Source: Cordia subcordata (taxonomy: Eukaryota; Streptophyta; Magnoliopsida; Boraginales; Cordiaceae). Taken from it: DNA of 64,000 nucleotides. The notes under the pieces were generated by a model. The model worked only from the letters and a program-made list of their open reading frames with translations. It did no database searches and had not been told where the DNA came from. The stretch's first letter is position 1, and every line of letters begins with the position of its first letter. A program made the position numbers and the translations under genes. Of the stretch, positions 34,166-47,100 are shown piece by piece. Location: assembly GCA_028554755.1 (NCBI GenBank), contig JAPTOF010000011.1, positions 6,352,501 through 6,416,500 on the forward strand. The letters run 5' to 3'.

Positions 34166-36400
34166 TATTTTCATTTTACTTTGTTAAGTAGTTTAGAAAA
34201 TTCTTTTTTTTTTTCAAAAAAAGAGAGTACAAATTCAAATTTGAAAATTTTATCCTAGGTGACTAACAAGTAACTCCACTAAATCTTTAAAATAAAGTTT
34301 ATTATTTTATTTAATTTTATATTTTTCGGTTTTTCTTCTATTTTTTTCTCTTGTATCTTTGTTGTTTTCTTCTCTTTTTGGTGTAGTATCACTTTGTTAC
34401 ATGACAGTTGTAGTTCTTTTTGTTGAGGTTGAAATGTGCTACAAATTCGTATAATGTTATAGACTGTTTTGGATTTTGATTGGAGATCTTATTCATTATT
34501 GGAAATTTTCTCCTCCACCTATCTCTCAACTTGAACGTTCCTCATGTGATATACCAAAGAAATAAGTATTTTTTATATTTATCTTTCATGATTAATTTTT
34601 ATAGTTCATGCAAGAATAAAATATAAACGTATTTGTAAAGTTAATGTTTAGCAAGTTCTTAACTATAATCACATTTTTTCATGAAATCTCTAGAGTAGCT
34701 AAACTGAATATTTGAATAGAGAAAAGTAAAAGCATAAAAGAAATGGTCTTATCTAGAAAGAAAGAAAAAGAAGATGGATAATGCATTTTATTAATTTTTT
34801 TTTTGTTTTGGAAAATCTAATGAGTTTGGGATCATAAATCATGAATAAAATAGATAGAAGCATTGATAAAATATGCATATAATGTTTAACAAGTTTTTAT
34901 CAATAACCACATTTTTATGAGAAATCTGTAGTTATTGAATTGTCTAATTTAGAATAAAAGAAATAGATGATAAATAATGCATTATTGAATTTCTTGCCTT
35001 TGAACATTCAAATAATCTTGCAAAATCATGAATGAAATAGATAGATCTATTTCCATATTAATGAATAATTTTAAATAAGTAGATTAGGAATTATCTTTTG
35101 CACGAACAGAAGTAGATTGACTCAAAATATTTTTGAGAGAAAAAGTCATATAATGAAGACATGTACGTAGCATGAATAAAAAAAAGGCAATAACATTATT
35201 TTACAATGTATATAGATGTTGATTACATATCTTGACATTTCCATCCTTGTGATAAATACGTGACAAATTGGGTCACACATGCAATTATGATTTTTTTTAA
35301 TGGTTTTATTAGACTTTAACAAATCTAATACCAGAAAATAAAAAACACTACTAGAATTAAGATAAAATAAATTAGTTTTAAAGCGTATCTTGATTTGAAA
35401 CTATACTTCTTAATTCTTTTGATAATCCTAAAATTTTAAACAGGCCATACACCTTGCATATCACACCACTGGAAAAATTTATATTCATCAAACACGCCTA
35501 GTCTTAACTAGAACGGAATGCTATAAGTAATATTTTAGGCTTTACTAGTTAATTTCAACCAATTTTCAAAATTATCAAATATTTCATTAGTGACAATTTA
35601 ATGAAAGTTATATGCCAGTCAATCAAATTGGCTGAATTGTTAATCATGTTAAAACGAATTAAAATTGACAAGGAGTTGGTTAATAATACTCAAACAATGC
35701 TCATTTTTTTCAATCGGCATCTGTGGATTGATCACAAATTGAAATATGGTTAGAGCCCTTATGTGCCTTAAACTTATATCAATTGCAGTTAATATCAATT
35801 TTGTAACATTCTTTAAGTTTTTTTGATAATTGTTAATTAGAAGGAGACATTTTCTCAATCTTTTTATAGCTGTTGTAGCTATTTCAACCAGCTATTCTTT
35901 CCTCAATTTATCATAATAGAAAATCTACTCGTATTAGTCAATCGAATTTGTTGAATAATAGTATTATTCATATAAAGTCTTATATTGACTTGAATTAGCA
36001 TGTTTGCTACGTCAGTTACGATTGTGTTTGCAGAAACATAAAAATCAAAGTATTTTAGTTCTTTCTTATAAATCAATTAAGAAGTATTACTTCTTTCTAC
36101 TTCCTCAATATTTGCTAAGTCATGGATATTACAAAGCCAACAAACCATTACTTTGTGCATTACCATTAGACCATTGTACTCATTTATGCCGTTTTCATGC
36201 AATGATCGATTTTTTGTCATTAATTGTTGTCACTCACATCTCTTTTTTTAATAATTACAATGCACTATTAAACTCTTTTGTGATATATCATCAAAACCAA
36301 ATTAAACTATAGTAATTATAGAGGGAAGGTTATGCAGTGAAGAGAAGATAATTTTCATTGATAGTCTATGTAATATTTGTAGTAGTGCAACATTTAAAGT
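34166..36400. other. AT-rich intergenic DNA
   Basis: No coding motif, inverted terminal repeat or RNA-like structure was recognised. Open frames at 35,649-35,858 and 36,004-36,312 have no known motif and biased, low-complexity composition. Confidence 0.6.
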
Positions 36401-36479
36401 TGCAACAAAGTAAGCGTTGTGATCAGCTAAAGAGAGAATAGAAAACATAATTCAAATACAATTCAATTATAATTGAAAT

Positions 36480-37960
36480 ATCCTAAAGAGCAAGCCAATG
36501 CTTCACTTAGTCTTTCTCAATATGCCCCTGCAAGATGATGACACCATCAGTGATGTCAATCTTGGAACAAAGCAATAGAAAATGAGCTTTTTGTAACAGC
36601 TTTGCGAGAATTTTAGCTAACTGATTTTTCTTCGAGACGTGTTACTTGAAGGACTCTAGAAGAGACTTTATAGCATGCAAAATGATAATCAAGTGTAAGA
36701 TGTTTCAAAACGATAATATTCTCACGGAGCAGCTCTGGCGATGCTTAGAATTTGACATGCAGTTCTTGAAGAAGAATAGACAATCAACTCAATTATGTAG
36801 TTGTGGAGGCAATTGAGTGATATTCAGCTTAAGTGGAAGATCTCGCAATAATCTATTGCTTTTTAGAGCACCAAGAGATTGGAATGGCACCAAGAAATGA
36901 CATGCTCTGAAGTTAAAGTGTAATTATCTCGATCAGCACCCAATCTACATCTGGAAAAGCTATGAGAGTCAATGATGGAGATTATCTGATAACTAATCCA
37001 TAATCAATTAAATCTCTTAGGTAATGAAGAAGTGCTTTTGCAATTTTCCAATGATTGATGGTACCTGTATGCATAAATTGATCCAGTTTATTGGTTGTAA
37101 AAGTAACGTTTGGCCTAGTTAGAAAAATAATGCAAGGAACCAACAAGACTCCTATATGAAGAGATGTCTTTCAAAGGCAAGCCATTTGTAAGAGATAAAT
37201 GAACAGAACAATTGGAAGGAGTAGCAACTCGCTTGGCCTATTCCACGTTAAATCGTCTTAGCAAGTTGTGTATATACTCTGCCTAGGATAAAAAGAGTCC
37301 TTGCTTACTGTAAATTGCTTCTAACTCAAAAAATAATTAAAAAGGCCAAGATCCTTGAGCAGGAAACTATTTACAAGTTTTTGTATAATACTTCTCAACA
37401 AAGTATTTGAGCTTCATTTGACAAGTAAATCATCAACATGTACCAAAATATAAATAATATCTTGCCTTTTGGAATAAATAAATGGAGATAAGTTTGATCT
37501 TGAAGAAACAAAGCCAAGTGACAATATAAATGATTTTAACTCTATGAACCACACTCCCCGGACTTGTTTCAAGTCATACAAGGATCAATGAAACTTGTAA
37601 ATATGTGTGTGGTTTGACTTATCAATAAACCCAGGTGGTTGCAACATGAATACATCTTCTGTAAGATAGCCACTCGAAAAGGATTACTTATGTCAAGCTA
37701 ATTAACTTGCCATCCATTAGAATTGCAAGAGTTAGCACAACACAAATAGTAGACGATTTAACCACAAGAATCTAAGTCTCATGGTAATTAGACTGGGGTC
37801 AATGAAACGCTTTCGCGATGAGCCTTGCTTTGTAGCAATTAATACTTCCATCAAATTTCTTTGCACTCTAAACACCCAAGTATGATTCACCAAGGAACCA
37901 AACTCCAAGTTTTTTCCTAAAGCATCAATCTGGGCTTGCATGGTCTCATGCCAATGGGTG
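36480..37960 (-). pseudogene. Ty1/copia reverse transcriptase fragment, inverted
   Basis: On the minus strand from about 37,950 downward, the N-terminal part of a copia reverse transcriptase can be followed: ETMQAQIDALGKN, TWVFRVQRN, a VVK-like segment, VVLTLAI-like sequence, and the catalytic box as LVHVDDLLVK (about 37,418-37,450). Stops and frameshifts are frequent and only RT to RNase H seems represented. It runs opposite to the two complete retroelements and to the LTR at 38,011, so it belongs to a separate insertion. Its own LTRs were not found. Confidence 0.7.
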
Positions 37961-38010
37961 TATTAAAGCCTGACGTGGTGTTTTAAGTTCAAGGGAGTAG
38001 GGGATAGCAC

Positions 38011-38575
38011 TGTTGTATATAAATGCATATATAAGTATTATCTAATAATAATATAATATATGATATAGTTCTAATATACATAATATAATATAATATAAAA
38101 TTATCATTACTAAGCAATAGTCATGATGTTTGGTGCAATTAATTGGCAACTGCACATGCATGGTGTTCTTTGTAGAGAAATATTTTAAATTTGAATTGAA
38201 TTCAATGAAACATCGTAATGCTTCGTAAGAGTCGCATCTCTTTGTGTTCAGCATGTTGCTTTGCCGATTGATGTTAGAATTGTGCCTATAAATAGATTTT
38301 GCTATTGTTGGAAAATAGTATGTTTTCTTCTTCTGGTTCTCACTTCTTTATTTCTTACACCTTTTTAAATCATTTTTTGAGTTGGGTTTCTAGTTCGAAA
38401 AATTTACAAGGAGGGGAGCCTTGTTAAATTCTTAGTGTTAGACATTATATCTTAGGGATAACATTTTTAATAGTCCATCTGCACTTATACTGGAGAAGCT
38501 ACTATTCTTAATAATCCTTTGTGGAAGCGTCTTGCCTAAAATAATAAATCTTCTACTCCATTTTTCACTTTTCCT
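38011..38575 (+). repeat. Truncated copia LTR, same family as 56,573-57,181
   Basis: It begins TGTTGTATATAAATGCATAT after a purine-rich stretch (AAGGGAGTAGGGGATAGCAC) and aligns with the LTR at 56,573 for about 560 bp, including ATAATAATATAATATATGAT, TCTCTTTGTGTTCAGCATG and the TATA box CCTATAAATAGAT. The match stops after TCTACTCCATTTTT; the last ~40 bp, with the terminal ACAACA, are missing. Confidence 0.8.
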
Positions 38576-38662
38576 TCCGTCCATTTCTCTATCAAATTTG
38601 AGCCACACGCGCTAAATCACAACTGGCCTAATATTTTTAATCAGTTTGCCTTCTACACGATT

Positions 38663-38690
38663 AAAACCTTACTCTTAATATGTGTATATA

Positions 38691-38747
<57 letters not shown>

Positions 38748-38845
38748 TTAAACCCTTGATCAACATCATCTTATCTTCTTCAATATGCAACTCAGTGAAT
38801 CCAAACAAGCTTCAAACCAAACCTTACTCTTAATATGTGTATGTG

Positions 38846-38881
<36 letters not shown>
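38663..38881. repeat. Microsatellite pair inside a 155-bp duplication
   Basis: ACCTTACTCTTAATATGTGT occurs at 38,666 and again at 38,821. Each copy runs into a TG/TA microsatellite (about 38,686-38,745 and 38,840-38,880), which points to a duplication whose ends are simple repeats. Confidence 0.85.
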
Positions 38882-38882
<1 letters not shown>

Positions 38883-40395
38883 CTAATTAATTTGCACTGC
38901 CATTGACTTTCTTATACACATGTTTTAAAACGTGAAGCAGAAAACAACACTCCACCTATTTTTCCTTCTCTTTTTCATTGTTGGGGTGGTGGAGGGATGG
39001 CCCCACCCAAACCCCACTAATTGAAAATTTTAAGATATTGAATAAGATCATATGAAGATTCGCAATACGAGTGTCATTTTCTCTTATTTATCTTTTTGAA
39101 TCTAATTTTAGTAATCAAGATTGGGCATTTGATTTTTTTCGGCGCTGCCTCCCTTGAGAAAAGAATAATGATTGAGTATTTGATTTATATGCATGTTTAT
39201 ACTTAGGTGCTTACTGATTCATTGACCTCAACGGCTTAATTCAAATATTTCGGCATCTATAATCCAGTGAAACAACTAAATACCAGCTTGTCTGCTAGGA
39301 GGTCAAAATCCTAAGATAGGAAGCAAATGCTTATCATTTATTACATAATTGTATTCACTGTAAATAAGAAAATTAAGATTTTGTTAGCTTGTAAAGAAGT
39401 TGAAGACAATTTTGTTAGAAAATTATGCACCAAAGTAGTAAATTTGTGCAAAAATCAGCGATTATAAAAAATTTCACGAAATTGAGAATACAATTAAAAG
39501 TGATATAATACTTACAAATTTTTAAGATACAAACAAATAATTGGAAATGCTGAGGCCTGAATTTCTTCAGTTTCCTTAAGACCTTATCGCCCCGCTACGG
39601 TGCTTACAAATAATGACGACTATCTTCCAGATTTAACGACAGTATTTCTATAGTAATAGCACTTCAAACTATAGAAAAGACGAACCAAAATAACGCTAAC
39701 TCTCTCTTTTAAGAAAACTCTAAAACTCTAATTTTAATATGGAAATATGAATGCGGAGAAAAGATGATTTTTGTAAAATGAATTGCTCGCTATTTATAGA
39801 TAACAAGATGCCTGTTTGGAAAGGTTATGTCAACTCTTCATGCCAAGGGATGTGTCCTTTAGCCTAGAAAAATTATAACTCTTAATTTGTAAGGTTATAA
39901 CTCTTAATTTGGAAGATTACACTCTTAGAATTTAATTTTAAAAAATTAAATTAAATTCTATTATAATTTAATTTTTGAAATATAATACATCTTTCCAAAC
40001 ATTATGTCAATTTCTCATTCAATATTTATTTGAGTCAAATATAGAATTAGACTTAATTTGCTAACAAATTTTATATTTGAGTTGTCTTAAGAGTTTGAAA
40101 TAATTATATTTAAATTCTAACTTGGGGTAAACAGGCCCAATGGAATTAACCGTACATCGGTGATTTTTGGAGTGGTTCGATCGGTCATGATTTTAATTTT
40201 CAAAAACTGAAATAAGCGGTTTAGTTTTCGATTTTACACCCACAATTTTATTTTTTAATAACTTACAAAATGCATTGTTAAATTTTATTGGAGGATTGAA
40301 CTATTGGTTTTGTAATTATTGTTAGGATTTAGAAAATTATTGCTAGAATATAATTATGTGACATAATTAAGTATGTGATAATTAAATTTAAAGCC
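38882..40395. other. Intergenic DNA with a possible antisense LTR-like block
   Basis: No gene is recognised. Around 39,540-39,860 the minus strand has a TATA box (TCTATAAATAGCGAG, about 39,790) with less AT-rich flanks, which would suit a promoter inside an antisense LTR. No terminal repeats were found. The rest is AT-rich. Confidence 0.4.
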
Positions 40396-40573
40396 GTTCA
40401 AATCGCTTTAATTGAAATAATGGACAAATTATCTGTAAAACTGCTCGTGTACACCCTGATTCTAACGTTCAAATCGCTTTAATTGAAACGATCAAAAAAT
40501 TATCTGTAAAACCGCTCGTGTAAACTCAGATTCTAACGTTCAAATCACTTTAATTGAAGCGATTGAAAAATTC
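40396..40573. repeat. 71-bp tandem repeat, 2.5 units, upstream of the P450 gene
   Basis: Units start at 40,396, 40,467 and 40,538 with GTTCAAATCGCTTTAATTGA and contain TTATCTGTAAAAC(C/T)GCTCGTGT. The third is cut after about 36 bp. The array lies about 550 bp upstream of the P450 start codon. Confidence 0.92.
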
Positions 40574-40958
40574 CTTACCGGTGTTTACTTCTTAACGTAT
40601 AAAGAAGGGAAAAATTTGGCATCTCGATTTGGTACTTTTAGCGAGCCCTAAACGCAGGAAAATAACAAAAGGCCATTGCAGAAAAAGACTGAAGTCAATA
40701 TTGGCTAGGGTATTAGCTTATTAGGCGGGTAGGGTAGGCTGCGAGCAAACATTGGCCTCTCCATATATATATATACACACACAAATTATATAATATATAT
40801 GTGAGGAATCAAGACAAAGTGAATAAGTGTGTCAAAATTTGCTGCACCGAAAATGGTCTTTCTCATTTATGAGGATTGGAAGCTCTGGATCTTCGGCATC
40901 TCTATCAAGATTTACTAATTACCTCTCGTACTATTCTCTCGCCAGGAAATTAGTAGAC

Positions 40959-40962
<4 letters not shown>

Positions 40963-41007
<45 letters not shown>
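40963..41007 (+). repeat. (CT)n microsatellite in the P450 5' leader or promoter
   Basis: About 22 uninterrupted CT units lie 120-165 bp upstream of the start codon, followed by a short TG/TA run. Pyrimidine tracts near the transcription start are common in plant promoters. A TATA-like ATATATATATAC lies near 40,764. Confidence 0.9.
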
Positions 41008-41010
<3 letters not shown>

Positions 41011-41126
41011 GTGTGTATATATATATTTGTCTCAGGTATCTTTCTTGTTGGTAATGCTTAAGGGGAAGTTGGGGATATCTTTTTGCAGAGTGATTAAAAA
41101 GTTTCGAAAATTAAACACAAGAATCG

Positions 41127-44100
41127 ATGGAGAAAATGGGAGCTGATTGGGTTTTGATGGGCATAGTAGTTGTAGTGATTTGGTGTTTGCATAAGGTGGT
41201 GATGATGAGAAGAAACAAAGAGGAGATGGAGAGGAAAAATGGGGTACCAAGAGGAAGTGCAGGGTGGCCACTTATAGGGGAAACACTCGACTTCATAGCC
41301 ACTGGTTACACTTCTCGACCTGTCAGCTTCATGGAGAAACGCAAGTCCATGTATGCTCTCTCTCTCTTATTCTATCTCTCCACTCATTTCTCTCTCTCCT
41401 CCTCATTTTCAACCATGATAATCTCATTGACAAGAGGGGTAGTTTAGTGATAGCATCCCTCGCTTAAGATTCAAAGGTCTCAAGTCATCATTAATGATCT
41501 TGGTCATCTTTTGTCGTGTCTTTATCACATGCATCTAAATTTTATTCTGATTTTTCACACGATCTTTAATTGTTTTCTTAAGACGAATGAATCAAGATGT
41601 ATGTATATAGAGGGGAAGCAGATAAGCAAACAGAAGATTTTTTTTTCTCCATTAGTGTAAATTCTGTGAAAGAAGCGTTTCTAAGACAAGAGATATCAAC
41701 TCTCTCTGTCTCTCCGTCTCTCTCTCTCTCTCTGTGTATATATGTGTATCTATGTATGTGTCTTGTTGCTTTCACAACCTAACTCTGATAGCCATCGTAG
41801 ACACATGGTTGAGAATACTATATTGATTGTATAGTTTATTTATTTATTTATTTCATCAGACTCTACCCAAAACGTATTCAAAAGAAACTTTTTCTTTTGA
41901 TTTCTACAGCTAAAATTCCATTAGTTATAAATTGAAAATGATGGATGATAATTGCAAGATGTTTTTAAATATTTCTTCGGTGTGAGATCATATCGAAGGA
42001 ACCAAAGTGATTAAATTGGTATTATCTGCAGCACGCATGTATGCATTTCTAGCTCTGCGTCCTACTCAAAAATGGGAATAGTTCGAAATAAAGAAAGATG
42101 CGTACGTGTTTCCTTTCTTTCTTGTAAAAGTTCACTTGTTTTCGTTTTTCATGTTTTATGATGATTCTCATGATCATAAATTATATGAAATTAATGTTAC
42201 TTTTGACTGTTGCCCTCAAAAAGGAAGGAAATAATTTTATACGTTGTTTTCATCAAAGCGAATTATGATCCAAGAAAAATGAAGTATGATTATTAGAATG
42301 CGTTTTCTGTATGGCTTTTATTTGCCGACAGTGTTTATCAGCTTAGAAAAAAAATTGTGGTTGCTTTGTTTCTTCACATTTGATGTGACTGACTTGCATT
42401 TTCAAGTTGAAAAAAAATTCAATTGTTTTTGCTTTCCACTAGCTCAAGTTCACGTGTACACCTGGTCGTAGATTTTAGCCAAACCTATCACCAAACAGTT
42501 TTTCACTCACTTTTCTACCCTGCACTGCTTTTCCATCTTTTACTTAACCATGTCACAAATGAAATTTGGAATTTAATAACTATAAATTATCGATACGTGT
42601 TAATTTATAATTGTCTGAGTTTTGCTCATATAATTATATTATAATTTTATGAGATGACCTTTGTCTTCACAAAAACAAAATGTGAAAGAACTTACTAATC
42701 AGGAGAAAAAAAAATGAAAAAGTGTCTGCTTATTTTCTTATGACGATAAATAGTACCAGTTTTTCCTCCTATTGTCTTATTCCATATTTAAATATTGATC
42801 ACTGCAGCTTTCCATTTACAAAATATCTCTTTTGATTAGAGCTGAAACTTTTTGGGATGTCTGATATATCCTAAATTTTGAAATACTATTAATCACTCAT
42901 GTCTTGTGTTTTCCATCCGGAACGATCCATACCACAGTCCTTATCCAAGAGAATTTTAAGATGAAGTAAGATCAATTATTAAGGAGATAGAATCATTTAA
43001 TATCCCCTTGCTTAGGTCCCGAGAATTTATTCTGTTCTTGACTTCTCTTTTTTCTTTTTTAAAGAAAAAGTGAAAAAGATTATTATACTTATCTTTTGCA
43101 TAGACAAGAAGACTAGGAGATTATATAATTCAAGAAAGTGACCTTTTCAGATGAATGAATGAATGAAGAGTGAGGATGCAACAAAATAAGTGTTGATCCT
43201 ATCCGCATTGTGGCCCCATTAATTGCCAAAGTGTTAAAAAGAAAAATCATAGAATTTGATTAGGTACTCTCCTTTCAACACTTTCATGTTTTTGGCAAAA
43301 TAAATACTGTGTTTTCATTTTGTGTTTAAGAGGGTGTTGGATTTTGTAGACTTTATTTATTTGATGTATATAAGTATTTAAATAATAAAAATATGTGAAA
43401 AATGTATTTTTTAAAAAAATGAAGTCAAACACCCTCTAAATGGGTGGCATCACAAAAAGCTGTCATGCAGTAAAGCAACTACAACTTTTAGCCTGCAAAA
43501 CGTTTTGCTTCTGCAGGCAGTAAACACAGAAGCTATTCTTTCATAGATTCACCCCTACAATGCCTTGGCCCTTTTTTAGATCAGATCACTACTAAATTGA
43601 TTGAATCTTAGAGGGGATATGGGTTTTGCTTACTTGATGCTTATAAGTATTTATATAATAATTTTAAATACTTATAAGTACTTAAAATAAACAAAGCCAA
43701 ACACTCTCTGATCATAACCATTAGTTCATTGCTATTGAATTTTTTTATTGATTTTAATTATCTCGTTCGGACGTGTGTTCAGGTACGGGAGGGTGTTCAA
43801 AACGCACATCTTGGGGAAAGCCATCATAGTTTCAACGGACCCTGATGTGAACAAGGTGGTGTTACAAAACCAAGGCAACGTTTTCACACCATGTTATCCA
43901 AAATCAATCACTGAATTGCTTGGAAAATCTTCAATACTACAAATAAATGGATCTCTACAGAAAAGAGTGCATGCACTTGTAGGGGGTTTCTTAAGATCGC
44001 CTCAATTCAAGGCTCGGATTACAAGGCATATTGAGTATTGTTTCCAACGCTCTTTGTCAACTTGGATCGACAAAAAGCACCACCATGTTTACCTTCAAGA

Positions 44101-47100
44101 CGAAACCAAAAAGGTCTACTAAAACCTTTTTTTTTTTTTTCTCTTTTTCTTTTTTAAAACACATTGCATGTACTTTTGATCATATTGGTGCTTGTACATA
44201 TATGATGATGTTTGTCAAAAGCAAATGCTATTATTGAAGAGAAAAGTGATTTTCTTGAGCAAAAATATCTTTAGCGTCACCGTACTAGGGTTGTTAGTAT
44301 AGCTTTTTCAATGTAGATGTTGCTTGTTCTATTTAGGCACTGCTTGACAATGACTAAATAATTACTTTCTTCTTCTTCTTTTTTTTTTTTGGTGCTAGAT
44401 TACATTTGAAGTGCTGGTTAGGGTGCTAATGAGTGTTGGTCCTGGTGAAGATCTCAACTTTTTGAAAAGAGAATTTGAAGAATTCATCAAAGGCTTGATT
44501 TGCTTACCCATTAAACTTCCTGGCACCAGACTTTACAAATCTTTAAAGGTAAGTAATTACTTTTTATCTTTTGTGCCACTCTCATAAATGTTGCATGTGC
44601 GCATGCAAATGCTAGTGATGAACTTGTTTGCACAACTAATTAGTTCTACGCGGGTGATTTTGATGATTCTCTTGTAACGTTATATTGCTAATTATAGAAA
44701 GTCAGCAATTTTCTAATTTTACTTTAGGGTTCATGTAGGCCAAAGAGAGGTTGTTAAAGAAGGTGAAAGAGATCATAGAGGAGAGAAAAATAGCTATGGA
44801 GAAAGCTAGCGAGATGGGGATAGCAAATGACGCAATTGATGTGTTGCTACGCGACACAGGTGAATCAGATGACATGCACGAACGTCTGCCGTCGGATTTC
44901 ATCAGCGGGAACATCGTGGAAATGATGATTCCAGGAGAAGAAACACTGCCAGTGGCGATGACGCTAGCTGTCAAATTCCTAAGTGACAGCCCTGTCGCTG
45001 TAGCCCGCATGCTGGTACGTGCCCTCTGCTTTTTCTTTTTGCTCTTAAAATTTTTGCCCCACTTAATGATCTAATGGGTAGGCTTGCATTGTCAAAAGTC
45101 GGCGGATGGGATCGCTCGCGTCCACGTCCATGTGGTGGGCCCGGCAAACTCCACGTAACTTTATGATTGGGGACCTATGTTTGACTTTTGAAGTCATTTC
45201 TAGTCAGACACACGAGCGCGCACGTGGACGTAGGGCGTCACTAACTAATCATTAATTATATATATATGGTCCATGTAAGGGTGTACGTGGTGCAGCCGTA
45301 CGTTTTAGATGTAACGACGGTCACATCTTGGTCCATCTCATTTTATTAGGTTACCATGTTCTTTGAAGAATTTAATTAGCATAATACCTCAAAACGATTG
45401 AATCGTATTAATTTTTTTTAAATTTTTTACAAGTTCTTTACCTTAACCAAAGTCTATGTGGTTTTACGGGTTTCGAACCAAAGTTATTACTCTTGAAGAA
45501 AGTATTTTTAACTAAATTTACTTTTAAGCCGTTTAGTTTATCAACAATGGCATCATTTAAATCGCTTGATTATAACTATGTTAATCATTATATTATTGTT
45601 AGAATTCTCGTGAAATGATAATAATTTTTTATAAATACATTCAGACAAAGGACTCGCATGTTTGATAATGGAATATTAAAAGTTTAAAATTACATGCACT
45701 TCCACATATTTCTTGTGTTTCTCCTTTTTTCTTTTTCTTTTCCCTTTTTTATGGCCCCATATTTCTTGTTCATCGATCTTGTCGGTAACATTTTTTTAGT
45801 TACCGTCAATTATCATGCCTTTGAAAAATAAAAAACGTGTTATATGATATTTTAAGAATTAACTTCTAGCAAAATATGATAAAATCTGCTAGAGTTTGAT
45901 GCATGATCTATCTTCAAATAAGCTGGAACAAATTACATGAATAAAAGAAGATGATGTTGTTCCTAAGGATTTAACGGAGTGATCGATTAGTGACTTAGTT
46001 TATTCTCATTAAAGGTTATAAATTCGAACTTGTATCCTAACTCCATTTATAAAAATATTAATTGGACCTTGGTTCATATATGAAAAGTAATGCTTTAATT
46101 TGATGAACCAGGAGGAGAACGTGGAATTGATGAAGCGTAAGGCTGAAACTTGTGAAGAATATCTCTGGAGTGATTATGTCTCCTTGCCATTTACTCAAAA
46201 CGTGAGTCTTCATTATTGATGGATAAAAAGCAAAATTAATTTGAGACCTTTTCATTTAATTTCCGTCTGATCTGATCTGTTTAATTCTTTCTTAGTTGTT
46301 TACTTATTGGTGTAATTATGATCCTTAATTACAGGTGATCAGTGAAACTTTGAGAATGGCAAACATCATCAATGCGGTGTGGAGAAAAGCTCTCAAAGAC
46401 ATCAAAATCAAAGGCTAGTAATTTAACATATCTATTACATTCTTACAGATACTATTTAAAATTTTAGGTTACTGCTTCTATTTAAAAGTTTAAACTACTA
46501 TTATAAAATATACACATTATTAGTTTGATATTTCCAACACGTTCTTCCAATTACAATCAAGGTTTTAACATATACTATATGTTTAAAGTCTCCAACACAC
46601 ATCCCTTTAAATTGCAAGCTGAGTTTTTTTTTTCCTTTTTCTTTTCTTTTTTAAAATTATTCATGTAATGAAAGATATGATAGCGGTGAAAATTGAGCCT
46701 TAGACTTTTTCAGAACAGGGTTCTCTTTTTTAAAGTAAAACTATTGATAATAATTTCTTATAGATTCGTCCAACTAATGCAGGTCACTTGATACCAAAAG
46801 GATGGTGTGTGTTGGCATCATTCAGTTCTGTTCACATGGCTGAAGAAAATTATGAAAATCCCTACGAATTTGATCCTTGGAGATGGGAGGTAAAAGCTTT
46901 GATGATGATTATGTACATGAGCATACATGTGCTGTCTCTTAGTTGCTTGTAATCTTGGTTCTCTTGTGATCATGTGGCTGAATATATCAAACCTGTAATT
47001 TTCTGCTAAACAAAAAGAACTTTAGTACTTTACTAATTCGGTAATCATACAACTCAATGGTCGTATAGTGGTACAATTGATGTTAGGTAGAGCTGTTTAA

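Noticed and set aside
44031..44237. Alternative frame overlapping P450 exon 2
   Set aside because: It runs out of the exon into the intron and is an out-of-frame shadow of the P450 coding sequence.
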